From Hymenobacter mellowenesis (GTDB lineage: Bacteria > Bacteroidota > Bacteroidia > Cytophagales > Hymenobacteraceae): a DNA stretch of 64,000 nucleotides. The notes beneath the pieces are model-generated. The model worked only from the letters and a program-made list of their open reading frames with translations, had not been told where the DNA came from and did no database searches. The stretch covers positions 1 through 64,000 of the forward strand of contig NZ_JAUQSX010000004.1 in assembly GCF_030581005.1 (NCBI RefSeq). Direction: 5' to 3'. Positions 27,764-36,295 of this stretch are shown here, in pieces (positions within the stretch are counted from its first letter, which is position 1; every line of letters begins with the position of its first letter). A program made the position numbers and the translations under genes.

Positions 27764-30199
27764 TTACTTCCGAATCAGCGCGCCGGCCTGCTTTTCAAAC
27801 TGCTGAATGAGCTTCTGCATCACTTGGTCGATGGCCTGCTCGCTGAGCGTCTGGCCGTAATCCTGCAGCGTGAAGCTCACCGAGTACGACTTCTTGCCCG
27901 CACCCAGGTTCTCGCCGGCGTACACGTCGAACACGTTGATGCTTTGCAGCAGCTTTTTCTCCGTCTTCCGGGCAATCTGCTGGAGCTGGTCAAAGGTCAC
28001 GGCCGTGTCTACCACGATGCTCAGGTCGCGGCGCACCTCCGGGAATTTGGGCAGCTCGCGGGCCGTGAGCGTGGGCTTGTATTTCTTGCTCAGCGCGTCC
28101 CAATCCAGCTCCGCGTACCACACCGGCTGCGTCACATCGAGCCGCTTCAGCACCGAGGCCGAAACCGCGCCCAACTGCGCCAGCGGCTGGTTGTGCACCA
28201 GCAGCGTGAGGCCACCTGCCAGGTACTCGTGCTGCACCGGCTGCGAAGCCGCCCCCGAGAAGCCCAGGGCCGCCAGCACCTGCTGCACCGCGCCCGCCAG
28301 GTCGTGGAAGGCGGCTTTTTCGGACTTGTGCTGCCAGGTTTCGCCGGCGGCGTTACCCGTCAGGTAAACCACCAGCTTGTTCTTTTCCTGGTACTTGCCG
28401 TTCTCGTTCTGCGCGTAGGTTTTGCCGAACTCGTAGAACTTGAGGTCGCGCTGGCGGCGGTTGATGTTGTGCCGGATAATCTCCAGGCCCGAGTGCAGCA
28501 GCGTGGGCCGCAGCACGTTCAAATCAACGCTGTTGTAGTTCAGGATGCGCACCAGCGAATCATTCGCCTCGCCTTCTTTCTCGAAGTACAGCGAGTTGGT
28601 GAGCGAGTTGGTCAGAATTTCCGAAAAGCCCTGGCCGCTGAGCAGCGAGGCAATTTTCACGCGCGTTACTTCCGGGTCGGGGTTCGGGAATTTGGCCAGG
28701 AAGGAAGCCGAGTTGTTGGGCCGCAGCGCCACGTTGTTGTAGCCATAGATGCGCAGGATTTCCTCAATCACGTCGGCCTCGCGGGTCACGTCCACTTTGT
28801 GGGGCGGCACGGTCAACGTCCAGGTATCCTGGTCGCCGGCGTCGGGGTTCTCTTCGCTGATTTCAATGTCCAAATCCGTCAGAATCTGGCGGATGCGCTC
28901 GGGCGCGATGTACTGCCCTACCAGCCGCTCCACGCGGGGCAGGCGCAGACGCACGGTGGCCGGCGGCACGGGTGCGGGGTACTCGTCCACCACCGGCGCG
29001 GCGATGGTGGCGCCGGCCACTTCCTGCAGCAGCAGCGCCGCCCGTTTCAGTGCCACGGGCACCATGTTGGGGTCGGTGCCGCGCTCGAAGCGGAAGGAGG
29101 CGTCGGTTTTCAGCTGGTGCGTCTGGGAGGAGCGGCGCACGGCGGCGGGGCCGAAGTAGGCGCTTTCCAGGAACACGCGGGTAGTGGCGTTGCTCACGCC
29201 CGAGGTCTGGCCGCCGAACACGCCAGCCAACGCCATCGGCGCGCCGTGGGCATCGGCAATCACCAAATCCTCGGCTTTGAGGCTGCGCTCCACGCCGTCC
29301 AGCGTCACGAATTTCTCGCCGGCCTCGGCCCGCTTCACGCGAATCTGGCCGTCGGTAATCTGGTCGGCATCGAAAGCGTGCAGGGGCTGGCCCAGCTCGT
29401 GCAGCACGAAGTTGGTCACGTCCACCACATTATTAATAGGCGAGAGGCCGATGCTGCGCAGGCGGCGCTGCAGCCACTCCGGCGAGGGGCCAACGTGCAC
29501 GTTTTCCAGCAGCAAGCCGGCGTAGCGCGGAGCCGCTTCAATGTCCTCAATCGTGACTTTAATATTGTTCGCCGCCGACTCCGGCGCCGCGAAGCCGCTC
29601 ACATCGGGCAGGTGGCAGGGCTGGCGCAGCAAGGCGCGCAGCTCGCGGGCCACGCCGTAGTGCGAGGCGGCATCGGCCCGGTTGGGCGTGAGGCCGATTT
29701 CGTATACCGTATCGGAGCCCAGGCCGAAGTAGTCGGCGGCGGGCGTGCCGTTGGGCAGGTCGGTGTCGAGCACCATGATGCCGGCGTGCGACTCACCCAG
29801 GCCGATTTCGTCCTCGGCGCAAATCATGCCTTCGGAGGCCGCGCCGCGGATTTTACTTTTCTTGATTTTGAACGGCTCGCCGGAGGCGGGGTGCAGCGTG
29901 GCGCCTTCGAGGGCCACCACCACGCGCTGGCCGGCGGCCACGTTGGGGGCGCCGCACACAATTTGGCGCGGGGTGCCATCGCCCACGTCCACGGTGGTCA
30001 GGCTGAGCTTGTCGGCGTCGGGGTGGCGCTCGCAGGTGAGCACGGTGCCCAGCACCACGCCGCGCAGCCCGCCGGGAATGCTTTCCAACTCCTCCAGGCT
30101 CTCCACTTCCAGGCCCGAGCCGGTGAGCAGGGCGCCAATCTCGGCGGCGGGTTTGTCGGTCGGAATGAGGGTTTTAAGCCAGTCGAGGGAAATACGCAT
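27764..30199 (-). CDS. pheT: Phenylalanine--tRNA ligase beta subunit
   Basis: This is the beta chain of the alpha2-beta2 enzyme that charges tRNA-Phe. The 811-residue product shows the full bacterial domain order: the N-terminal EMAP-type tRNA-binding fold (HPDADKLSLTTVDVG), the B3/B4 editing domain with FERGTDPNM, the B5 domain, the catalytic-like core, and the C-terminal FDX-ACB domain (PKFPEVRRDLSIVVD). The N-terminus MRISLDWLK is typical. pheS is not in this window, so the two subunit genes are unlinked or further away. A TACCTTTG box lies 51 bp upstream. Confidence 0.97.
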   Translation of the reverse strand: MRISLDWLKTLIPTDKPAAEIGALLTGSGLEVESLEELESIPGGLRGVVLGTVLTCERHPDADKLSLTTVDVGDGTPRQIVCGAPNVAAGQRVVVALEGATLHPASGEPFKIKKSKIRGAASEGMICAEDEIGLGESHAGIMVLDTDLPNGTPAADYFGLGSDTVYEIGLTPNRADAASHYGVARELRALLRQPCHLPDVSGFAAPESAANNIKVTIEDIEAAPRYAGLLLENVHVGPSPEWLQRRLRSIGLSPINNVVDVTNFVLHELGQPLHAFDADQITDGQIRVKRAEAGEKFVTLDGVERSLKAEDLVIADAHGAPMALAGVFGGQTSGVSNATTRVFLESAYFGPAAVRRSSQTHQLKTDASFRFERGTDPNMVPVALKRAALLLQEVAGATIAAPVVDEYPAPVPPATVRLRLPRVERLVGQYIAPERIRQILTDLDIEISEENPDAGDQDTWTLTVPPHKVDVTREADVIEEILRIYGYNNVALRPNNSASFLAKFPNPDPEVTRVKIASLLSGQGFSEILTNSLTNSLYFEKEGEANDSLVRILNYNSVDLNVLRPTLLHSGLEIIRHNINRRQRDLKFYEFGKTYAQNENGKYQEKNKLVVYLTGNAAGETWQHKSEKAAFHDLAGAVQQVLAALGFSGAASQPVQHEYLAGGLTLLVHNQPLAQLGAVSASVLKRLDVTQPVWYAELDWDALSKKYKPTLTARELPKFPEVRRDLSIVVDTAVTFDQLQQIARKTEKKLLQSINVFDVYAGENLGAGKKSYSVSFTLQDYGQTLSEQAIDQVMQKLIQQFEKQAGALIRK

Positions 30200-30250
30200 G
30201 GGTCGTTGTCGGTTATTGGTGGTCCGTTGTCAGGAGGGCGGACGACGGGG

Positions 30251-30258
30251 CAAAGGTA
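30251..30258 (-). promoter_or_regulatory. Putative -7 box (TACCTTTG) of pheT
   Basis: An exact TAnnTTTG match on the minus strand would give a leader of about 45 nt. The 332-bp gap 30200-30531 otherwise holds only the nested palindrome at 30336-30505. Confidence 0.4.
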
Positions 30259-30335
30259 CGGCGGGGCAAAATGACTGAATTGGAGGGTGCTGGCATATAT
30301 TTGCTTGAGGCCGGTTTGAACTGGTCGGCATATTC

Positions 30336-30505
30336 AAAACGTCATACTGAGCGCAGCCGAAGCATCTCTACCGCGCCGGTTGTCATCCTGAGCCGAAGGA
30401 CCTTACCACTTCAAAATAAGTCGTCAGGTCGTAATAAGATGCTTCCTTCGTCAGCATGACAACCGGCGTGGTAGGGATGCTTCGACTGCGCTCAGTACGA
30501 CGTTC
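30336..30505. repeat. Nested dispersed palindrome, type A
   Basis: The outer arms match the type A element (CGTCATACTGAGCGCAGCCG with its near complement ending CGACGTTC). A second inverted repeat lies in the middle: GCCGGTTGTCATCCTGAGCC-type arms with AGCATGACAACCGGC. The total is longer than other copies because of this inner palindrome. Confidence 0.8.
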
Positions 30506-30531
30506 TTCTAACCACCAAACGCCTTCCATAC

Positions 30532-31176
30532 ATGCCCTTCATCAACAAAGGCTTCCACGCCAAGCGGCCCACCGATGGCGCGCACAAGCTGCCGCCCGGC
30601 CAGTACGAAACCCCGGATTTTCCGGTACTCACGGCCGGCCCCACGCCGCGCATTCCGCTGGTGAACTGGGAATTTAGGCTCGAAGGCTTGGTGGAAAACC
30701 CCGTGAAATGGAGCTGGAACGAGTTCAGCGCCTTGCCCATGCAGTCATTCAACCCCGACATTCACTGCGTCACGAAGTGGTCGAAATTCGACACCAAGTG
30801 GCGCGGCGTCAGCCTCGATACCCTGCTCGAACACGTGCAACTCAAGCCCGAGGCAAAGTTCGTGATGGCCTTTTCCTACGGTGGCTACACCACCAACCTG
30901 CCGTTGGCCGACCTGCGCAACGGCCAAGCCTTCATCGGCCTGGAATACGACGGCAAGCCGCTGGCGCCCGAGCACGGCGGCCCGGCCCGGCTGGTGGTGC
31001 CGCACCTCTACTTCTGGAAAAGCGCCAAATGGATGCAGGGCCTGCGCTTCATGGCCGAAAACGAGCCCGGATTCTGGGAAGACAACGGCTACAGCATGCG
31101 CGGCGACCCGTGGAAGGAGGAGCGTTACCGCAGCGACGACCCCGACGCGCCCGACGAAGCCCACTTCCGCCTGTGA
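30532..31176 (+). CDS. Sulfite-oxidase-like molybdopterin oxidoreductase
   Basis: The 214-residue product carries the oxidoreductase molybdopterin-binding fold of the SUOX/MsrP family. The likely molybdenum-coordinating cysteine is Cys79 in DIHCVTKWS, with downstream motifs YGGYTTNLPL, EHGGPARLVVPHLY and SAKWMQGLRF. No signal peptide is present, so unlike MsrP it should be cytoplasmic. The start ATG 30532 fits the conserved N-terminus. Its stop overlaps the GTG start of an FAD/NAD reductase, which suggests a two-subunit enzyme fed by NAD(P)H. The substrate is unknown. Confidence 0.88.
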   Translation: MPFINKGFHAKRPTDGAHKLPPGQYETPDFPVLTAGPTPRIPLVNWEFRLEGLVENPVKWSWNEFSALPMQSFNPDIHCVTKWSKFDTKWRGVSLDTLLEHVQLKPEAKFVMAFSYGGYTTNLPLADLRNGQAFIGLEYDGKPLAPEHGGPARLVVPHLYFWKSAKWMQGLRFMAENEPGFWEDNGYSMRGDPWKEERYRSDDPDAPDEAHFRL

Positions 31177-31916
31177 GCCGGCTGCTTGATTGGCAGCTGG
31201 CCACCGTAACCGCCATTCGGCCCGAAACGCCCCACGTGAAAACGTTCACGCTACGCCTGCCGCAATGGACTGCTCACCGCGCCGGCCAGCACTACGACCT
31301 GCGCCTCACCGCCCCCGACGGCTACCAGGCCGAGCGCAGCTACTCCGTGGCCTCGCCCCCGGAGCAAACTGGCGAAATCGAGCTGACCGTGGAGCTGATT
31401 GCCGAAGGCGAAGTCTCCGGCTACCTCTTCGACGGCGTGGCCGTGGGCGACCAGCTGGAAGTGCGCGGGCCTATCGGCGGCTATTTCGTGTGGCCCGCCG
31501 GCCCGCCCGATGCCCCGTTGCTGCTGGTAGCCGGCGGCTCGGGCGTGGTGCCGCTGATGGCCATGCTGCGCCACCGCCAGCGCACCGGCCTACGCAATCT
31601 TGCCGTGCTGCTGTTTAGCGTGCGCACACCGGAAGAAGTCATTTATCGGCAGGAATTAGAGGCCCTGGCCGCTGCTGACCCCAGCTTCACGCTGCTGCTC
31701 ACCTACACCCGCCAGGCGCCGCCCGGCTGGGCCGGCTACCGCCGCCGCCTCGATGCGGCGATGCTGGCGGAGGCCGTGGCCCACCTGCCCGGCCCGCCGC
31801 AGTGCTACGTGTGCGGCCCCACGGGCCTGGTGGAAAGCGCGGCCACGCTGCTACAGGCGCAGGGCTTGCCGGATGCGGCTATTCGCACCGAGCGGTTCGG
31901 GCCGACGGGTGGGTAG
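31173..31916 (+). CDS. FAD/NAD(P)-binding ferredoxin-reductase-like protein
   Basis: The 247-residue product is a ferredoxin-NADP reductase-type flavoprotein. RSYSVAS is the FAD-binding RxYS motif, LLLVAGGSGVVPLMAML binds the pyridine nucleotide, and CYVCGPTGLVESA near the C-terminus completes the nicotinamide site. There is no iron-sulfur domain. The start is taken as GTG 31173, which overlaps the TGA of the molybdopterin gene (GTGA) and gives the family N-terminus DWQLATVTAI; no ATG fits. The overlap implies translational coupling and direct electron transfer to the neighbour. Confidence 0.88.
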   Translation: MSRLLDWQLATVTAIRPETPHVKTFTLRLPQWTAHRAGQHYDLRLTAPDGYQAERSYSVASPPEQTGEIELTVELIAEGEVSGYLFDGVAVGDQLEVRGPIGGYFVWPAGPPDAPLLLVAGGSGVVPLMAMLRHRQRTGLRNLAVLLFSVRTPEEVIYRQELEALAAADPSFTLLLTYTRQAPPGWAGYRRRLDAAMLAEAVAHLPGPPQCYVCGPTGLVESAATLLQAQGLPDAAIRTERFGPTGG

Positions 31917-31925
31917 CACGATATA

Positions 31926-32013
31926 GAGACGCATACTTGCGTCTCGTTGTTGAACGATGATGAGAGAACGAACCCACGCGGTTCGGACGATGAGACGCAA
32001 AATATTGCGCCTC
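31926..32013. repeat. GAGACGCA palindrome pair
   Basis: Two small hairpins, GAGACGCA/TGCGTCTC at 31926-31945 and GAGACGCAA/TTGCGCCTC at 31992-32013, share the same arm sequence. The second one reaches the stop codon of the convergent DUF1684 gene. They may together act as a terminator between the convergent genes. Confidence 0.55.
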
Positions 32014-32648
32014 TACTCGTGAAACGACTTTTCGCCGGCCGGGATGGCTACGCGCAGGCGGTTCTCGGCCGGCGGCACGGGGCAACTGTAGTCATTATTA
32101 TAAGCGCAGTAGGGGTTGTAGGCGCGGTTGAAATCGAGGGTGAGGCCGGTAGAATCGGGCGCGGGCAGGGGCACGTCGAGGTAGCGGCCGCCGCCGTAGG
32201 TTTCGCGGCCGTTGGTGTTATCGGTGAAGGGCACGAAGAGGGTGGAATCGCGGCCGTCGGCTTTGCGGAAAAGCGTGAGGCGGGTGGCAATGTCCATTGT
32301 GCCCACGGCCAAATCGAGCGGCGGGAAAAAGGCGGCCTCGCCCCAGCGCAGGTACTTTTCGCTGCGGTTGTCGCTCATTTGGATGAGGACGGTATCAGCG
32401 TTGGCATTGCGCGTAAGGGTACAGTGAAAGGCGTAGGCCGCCTCGGGCCCGTAATATTTCAGGCTGTCGAAAGCCGCTTTCTGCTCCGTGGAAAGCGGCG
32501 AATCCGATGACTGCCGGAACGAGCGGTTTTTCTCGCTACGAAACTTTTGCAGCTGCGCAGCATAAACGTCGGCCTCGGAGCTCAAGCCGCTGATGCAGTA
32601 AATAATAATGCCGATAATGGCCGCCGCCAGCGCGAGTTTTTTAATCAT
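32013..32648 (-). CDS. DUF1684 domain protein
   Basis: The 211-residue product matches DUF1684: LKYYGPEAAYAFHCTL, FFPPLDLAVG, FTDNTNGRETYGGGRYLDV, and near the C-terminus DFNRAYNPYCAYN...CPVPPAENRLRVAI with AGEKSF. An N-terminal hydrophobic helix (LALAAAIIGIIIYCISGL) suggests a signal anchor or signal peptide. The family is of unknown function. ATG 32648 is preferred over a start 18 codons upstream because it begins directly before the hydrophobic helix. Gene is convergent with the reductase and divergent from the M1 peptidase. Confidence 0.88.
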   Translation of the reverse strand: MIKKLALAAAIIGIIIYCISGLSSEADVYAAQLQKFRSEKNRSFRQSSDSPLSTEQKAAFDSLKYYGPEAAYAFHCTLTRNANADTVLIQMSDNRSEKYLRWGEAAFFPPLDLAVGTMDIATRLTLFRKADGRDSTLFVPFTDNTNGRETYGGGRYLDVPLPAPDSTGLTLDFNRAYNPYCAYNNDYSCPVPPAENRLRVAIPAGEKSFHE

Positions 32649-32741
32649 ATTCAGCTGAATTTTTGACAAGTAAGGCAACGCCCGGCCCCACACCTGCATC
32701 AATGGCCGGGCCGGCCACTTGGCGGGCCCTTACTTCGCCGC

Positions 32742-35201
32742 ATGCGAAATTACTTGCTCCTGCTGGCCCTGGCCGCTTTTGCCCCCGCCCACGCCCAACA
32801 ACCGGCCCCGCAACCTTACCACGAAGCCGTCCGCCGGGTGAATGATTTGGTGCATACCAAACTGAACGTGCGCTTCGACTACGCCAAGTGCTACCTCTAC
32901 GGCGAGGCCGAACTGACGCTCAAGCCGCACGGCACGGCCACCGATTCGCTGCGGCTTGATGCCAAGGGCATGGACATCAAAGCCGTGGCGCTGGTGCAGG
33001 GCGGCAGCCGGACGCCGCTGAAGTACGACTACAACCGGCGCCAGCTGCTCATTCATCTGCCCCAGGCCGTGGGTGCCGGCCAGGCCTACACGGTTTACCT
33101 CGACTACATAGCCAAACCCGACGAGCTGGACGCCAAGGGCAGCGCGGCCATCGGACAGGCCAAGGGCCTGTACTTCATCAACCCCGACTCGGCCGTGGCC
33201 GGCAAGCCGGTGCAAATCTGGACGCAGGGCGAGTCGGAATCGAATTCGGCCTGGTTCCCGACCATCGACAAGCCCAACCAGAAAACCACCACCGAAATTA
33301 GCCTGACCGTGCCGGCCAAGTACGTCACGCTCAGCAACGGCCGCCTCGCCCGCCAGGCGCCCGCCGGCCCCGGCCTGCGCACCGATACCTGGCAACTCAC
33401 CGAGCCCTGCGCGCCCTACCTGGTGATGCTGGCCGTGGGCGACTTCCGCATCACCAAAGACAGCTGGCGCGGCAAGGAGGTAAATTATTATCTCGAACCC
33501 CGGTATGCGGCCCAGGCCAAGCAGATTTTCGGGCAGACGCCCGCGATGCTGGAGTTTTTCTCGCAGCGCCTCGGCGTGGATTTTCCGTGGAATAAATACA
33601 GCCAGGTGGTGTGCCGCGACTACGTGGCCGGGGCCATGGAAAACGCTTCGGCCTCGCTCTTTGGCGAGCAGGCCCAGGGGACGGCCCGCGAGCTGCTCGA
33701 CTGGGAATACGCCGGCGTGGAGCGCGAAATTGCCCACGAGCTGTTCCACCACTGGTTTGGCGACTACGTGACCTGCGAAAGCTGGAGCAACCTGACCGTG
33801 AACGAGTCGTTCGCCAACTTCAGCGAGGTGCTCTGGGCCGAGCACGCCCACGGCCCCGACGCCGGCCAGGAGCAGGCCGAGCGCAGCCGCCGCACCTACC
33901 TGCGCAACCCCGCCAACTACGCCCGCCCGCTGGTGTACTTCGGGTATGCCGACAAGGAGGATATGTTCGACAACGTGACCTACCAGAAGGGCGGCAGCAT
34001 CCTCAACATGCTGCGCGCCTACCTGGGCGAGGACGTTTTCTTCCGGGGCCTGAAACGCTACCTCACCCAGAACGCCTTCGGCACCGGCGAAGCGCACCAG
34101 CTGCGCTTGGCGCTGGAAGAGACTTCGGGTCGGGATTTGAGCTGGTTTTTCAACCAGTGGTATTTCGGCGCGGGCCACCCCGTCGTTACCATCGATTACG
34201 CTTGGGACGCGGCCCGCAAAACGCAGTCTGTGACGGTGAAGCAAATCCAGGCGGGCCCGGTTTTCCAGCTGCCGTTTACCATCGACTACTACGGGGGCGG
34301 CCGAGCTATTCATCAGCCCGTGATGATGACTCAGGCCACGCAAACTTTCACCATGCCCCTCTCTGCCCGGCCCGACCTAGTGAACGTGGACGCCGAAAAC
34401 GTGCTGCTATGGCAGAAAACCGACCACAAGTCGCTAACCGAATTTGCCTACCAGCAGCGCCACGCCGCTCACTACCTCGACCGCCGCGAAGCCCTGCGCG
34501 CCGCCGGCGACAAACCCGCCGACCCCATCGCGCAGCAAATCCTGCTCGCCGGGCTGGCCGATAAGTCGCCCGCCCTGCGCGATATGGCCATTGAACTGCT
34601 TGACCTCAAAAACGCGCCGCTCCGCAAAGCCGCCACTCCACTACTAGAGAAACTGGCCGCCACCGATGCCACCCCGCTGGTGCAAGCCCGGGCCCTCGCG
34701 GCGCTGGGCACGCTCAAAGAAAAGCGTTACGCCCCGCTCTTTACCAAAGCCCTCGGCAGCCCCTCGTACCGGGTGCAGGGCGCGGCCCTGGAAGCCCTGC
34801 TGCCGCTAAACCCCGCGCAGGCCCTGGCCCGCGCCACCGCCTTCGAGGCCGATAACAAAGGTGCCCTCACCAGCGCCCTCGTGACAGTGTACGGCACGGC
34901 CGGCAGCGCCGCGCAGTGGCCGCTGGTGCGCGCCAAATACGACGCCGCCGACCCCAACGGCCGCTTCCAGATGCTGGGCGGCCTGTTTGAAATGCTCGGC
35001 CGCCTCGACGACCCCACGGCCTTCACCGAAGGCATCACCCGCATCCGCGACCTGACCGTGGAGTTCAAGCCCTACGTGGATGCCGGCCGCATCATAGGCT
35101 TGCTGCGGCAGGTGCAGCAGCGGCAGGCGCAACGGCCGAATGCGGCGCTGGTGGCAGGCCTGGTGGAGCAGGCGGTGGGGGCCATTGAGGTGGCGAAGTA
35201 G
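32742..35201 (+). CDS. Secreted M1 aminopeptidase with HEAT-like C-terminus
   Basis: The 819-residue product starts with a signal peptide (MRNYLLLLALAAFAPAHAQ). It has the classic M1 exopeptidase motif GAMEN at 297-301, the zinc motif HELFH at 332-336 and the third ligand Glu355 in NESFANF, so an aminopeptidase role is well supported. The C-terminal third is built of helical repeats (LAGLADKSPALRDMAIELL, LAALGTLKEKRYAPLF), as in ERAP/PepN-like enzymes with a HEAT-type cap. Location should be periplasmic or extracellular. It differs from the 12167-14530 M1 protein in having GAMEN and the repeat cap. Confidence 0.94.
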   Translation: MRNYLLLLALAAFAPAHAQQPAPQPYHEAVRRVNDLVHTKLNVRFDYAKCYLYGEAELTLKPHGTATDSLRLDAKGMDIKAVALVQGGSRTPLKYDYNRRQLLIHLPQAVGAGQAYTVYLDYIAKPDELDAKGSAAIGQAKGLYFINPDSAVAGKPVQIWTQGESESNSAWFPTIDKPNQKTTTEISLTVPAKYVTLSNGRLARQAPAGPGLRTDTWQLTEPCAPYLVMLAVGDFRITKDSWRGKEVNYYLEPRYAAQAKQIFGQTPAMLEFFSQRLGVDFPWNKYSQVVCRDYVAGAMENASASLFGEQAQGTARELLDWEYAGVEREIAHELFHHWFGDYVTCESWSNLTVNESFANFSEVLWAEHAHGPDAGQEQAERSRRTYLRNPANYARPLVYFGYADKEDMFDNVTYQKGGSILNMLRAYLGEDVFFRGLKRYLTQNAFGTGEAHQLRLALEETSGRDLSWFFNQWYFGAGHPVVTIDYAWDAARKTQSVTVKQIQAGPVFQLPFTIDYYGGGRAIHQPVMMTQATQTFTMPLSARPDLVNVDAENVLLWQKTDHKSLTEFAYQQRHAAHYLDRREALRAAGDKPADPIAQQILLAGLADKSPALRDMAIELLDLKNAPLRKAATPLLEKLAATDATPLVQARALAALGTLKEKRYAPLFTKALGSPSYRVQGAALEALLPLNPAQALARATAFEADNKGALTSALVTVYGTAGSAAQWPLVRAKYDAADPNGRFQMLGGLFEMLGRLDDPTAFTEGITRIRDLTVEFKPYVDAGRIIGLLRQVQQRQAQRPNAALVAGLVEQAVGAIEVAK

Positions 35202-35309
35202 TGGATTCGCTCATACATTTAAACGACCCTTTTCTTGAACGAGAAGCGCTGCGATAGGGTGCTTCGGTGCAGTTTTTGCGTCAAGGGGGGCAACTCATTC
35301 CTTCCGCGC

Positions 35310-36053
35310 ATGAAAATTTCGCTACTTCTGGTCATGTTACTGGTAATCAGCCGTACTGGCTTTGCCCAATTCCCCTACGTCTTCACCGGCACACTCCCCG
35401 CCACCAGCCCCACGCTCAATCAGATGATGCGTACCACGGGCACCGTTTCTACCTGCGCCAGCCCCAAGCCGTTCCCGGGCCTGAATCCGCCCACGCAGAA
35501 CGGCCGGTATTTCTACGCCACACACACGATTATCAACACGGTCGCCAGCCCAATGTGTTTTATTCTCGCCCTGAACCCGACCTGCACCGAAGTGCGGGCC
35601 GGCCTGCTGGTCAGCGCGTACACCGGCACCTTCGACCCCGCCAACCTAGCCACCAACTACCGGGCCGACAACAACATGTATGTTGGCACCCCAGCGACGC
35701 GCTCCTGCTCGGTCGAGGCCGCCGCCGGCGAAACGCTGGTGCTGGTGGTCTCCTCCATCGATGGAACAACCTGTAGCGGCTACACCCTCACCGTGACGGC
35801 TGCCACCGGACCACTGCCCACAATGACGGCCCGGCCCAGCGTAGCTCTGCACGCCGCCCCCAACCCGGCGACCGACTGGCTAACCCTGCACGGCACCCCT
35901 GGCCAGGGCTACCAGTTGCTCAATCGGCTGGGCCAGACGGTGCGTGCCGGCACAGTATCCGGGCAACCCCTAGACGTCAGCACATTACCCGTCGGCCTCT
36001 ATTTGCTGCGCGACCCCGCCACCGGCCTCGCCAGTAGAGTGGTTAAATTATAG
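35310..36053 (+). CDS. Small T9SS-secreted protein
   Basis: The 247-residue product has a signal peptide (ISLLLVMLLVISRTGFAQ). The beta-rich middle has four cysteines, in STCASPKPF, NPTCTEVRAG, TRSCSVEAAAG and TTCSGYTLTV, plus one in SPMCFIL. This middle resembles the bacterial pre-peptidase C-terminal (PPC)-like beta-sandwich. The last 75 residues form a T9SS type-A sorting domain (LHAAPNPATDWLTLHG ... LPVGLYLLRDPATG). ATG 35310 is chosen because it directly begins the signal peptide. It should be surface-attached or released; binding role unknown. Confidence 0.85.
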   Translation: MKISLLLVMLLVISRTGFAQFPYVFTGTLPATSPTLNQMMRTTGTVSTCASPKPFPGLNPPTQNGRYFYATHTIINTVASPMCFILALNPTCTEVRAGLLVSAYTGTFDPANLATNYRADNNMYVGTPATRSCSVEAAAGETLVLVVSSIDGTTCSGYTLTVTAATGPLPTMTARPSVALHAAPNPATDWLTLHGTPGQGYQLLNRLGQTVRAGTVSGQPLDVSTLPVGLYLLRDPATGLASRVVKL

Positions 36054-36068
36054 GCACCTTTCCTTGAA

Positions 36069-36102
36069 ATGCTATGGTATACAGCATGCTATGGTATACA
36101 GC
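36069..36102 (+). repeat. 17-bp perfect tandem duplication
   Basis: ATGCTATGGTATACAGC occurs twice back to back, each copy containing the palindrome GTATAC. It overlaps the start of the doubtful small gene at 36074. Confidence 0.85.
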
Positions 36103-36265
36103 CCAGGCATTCTGCGAAGGCCTAGGAAATAGCTTTGCTGCCTTTGTTGAGTTCACGAAACTCGTCTGCTACTCGAACGTCTACGGAAAGCCGTTAGAAG
36201 ACGAGTTTCTTAAACGCCAATGTATTGACATTGGCAGAGCCTATAATTCAATAGCTGCTGGCTGA
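36074..36265 (+). CDS. Doubtful 63-residue open frame
   Basis: The frame encodes a 63-residue protein with no signal peptide and no recognised motif. Base composition is lower in GC than its neighbours. Its start lies inside a tandem duplication and its end inside a 21-bp hairpin arm, so it may be only a chance frame in non-coding sequence or a gene remnant. It is listed because nothing else explains the 240-bp gap between the T9SS gene and radC. Confidence 0.2.
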   Translation: MVYSMLWYTAQAFCEGLGNSFAAFVEFTKLVCYSNVYGKPLEDEFLKRQCIDIGRAYNSIAAG

Positions 36266-36295
36266 ATCGTGAGTTTCAGCCAGCAGCTATTGAAT
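36246..36295. terminator. 21-bp perfect hairpin at the radC 3' end
   Basis: Arms 36246-36266 and 36275-36295 are exact complements with an 8-nt loop. The right arm overlaps the first base of the radC stop codon (minus strand). There is no U-tract on either side, so its role as a terminator is uncertain. Confidence 0.6.
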
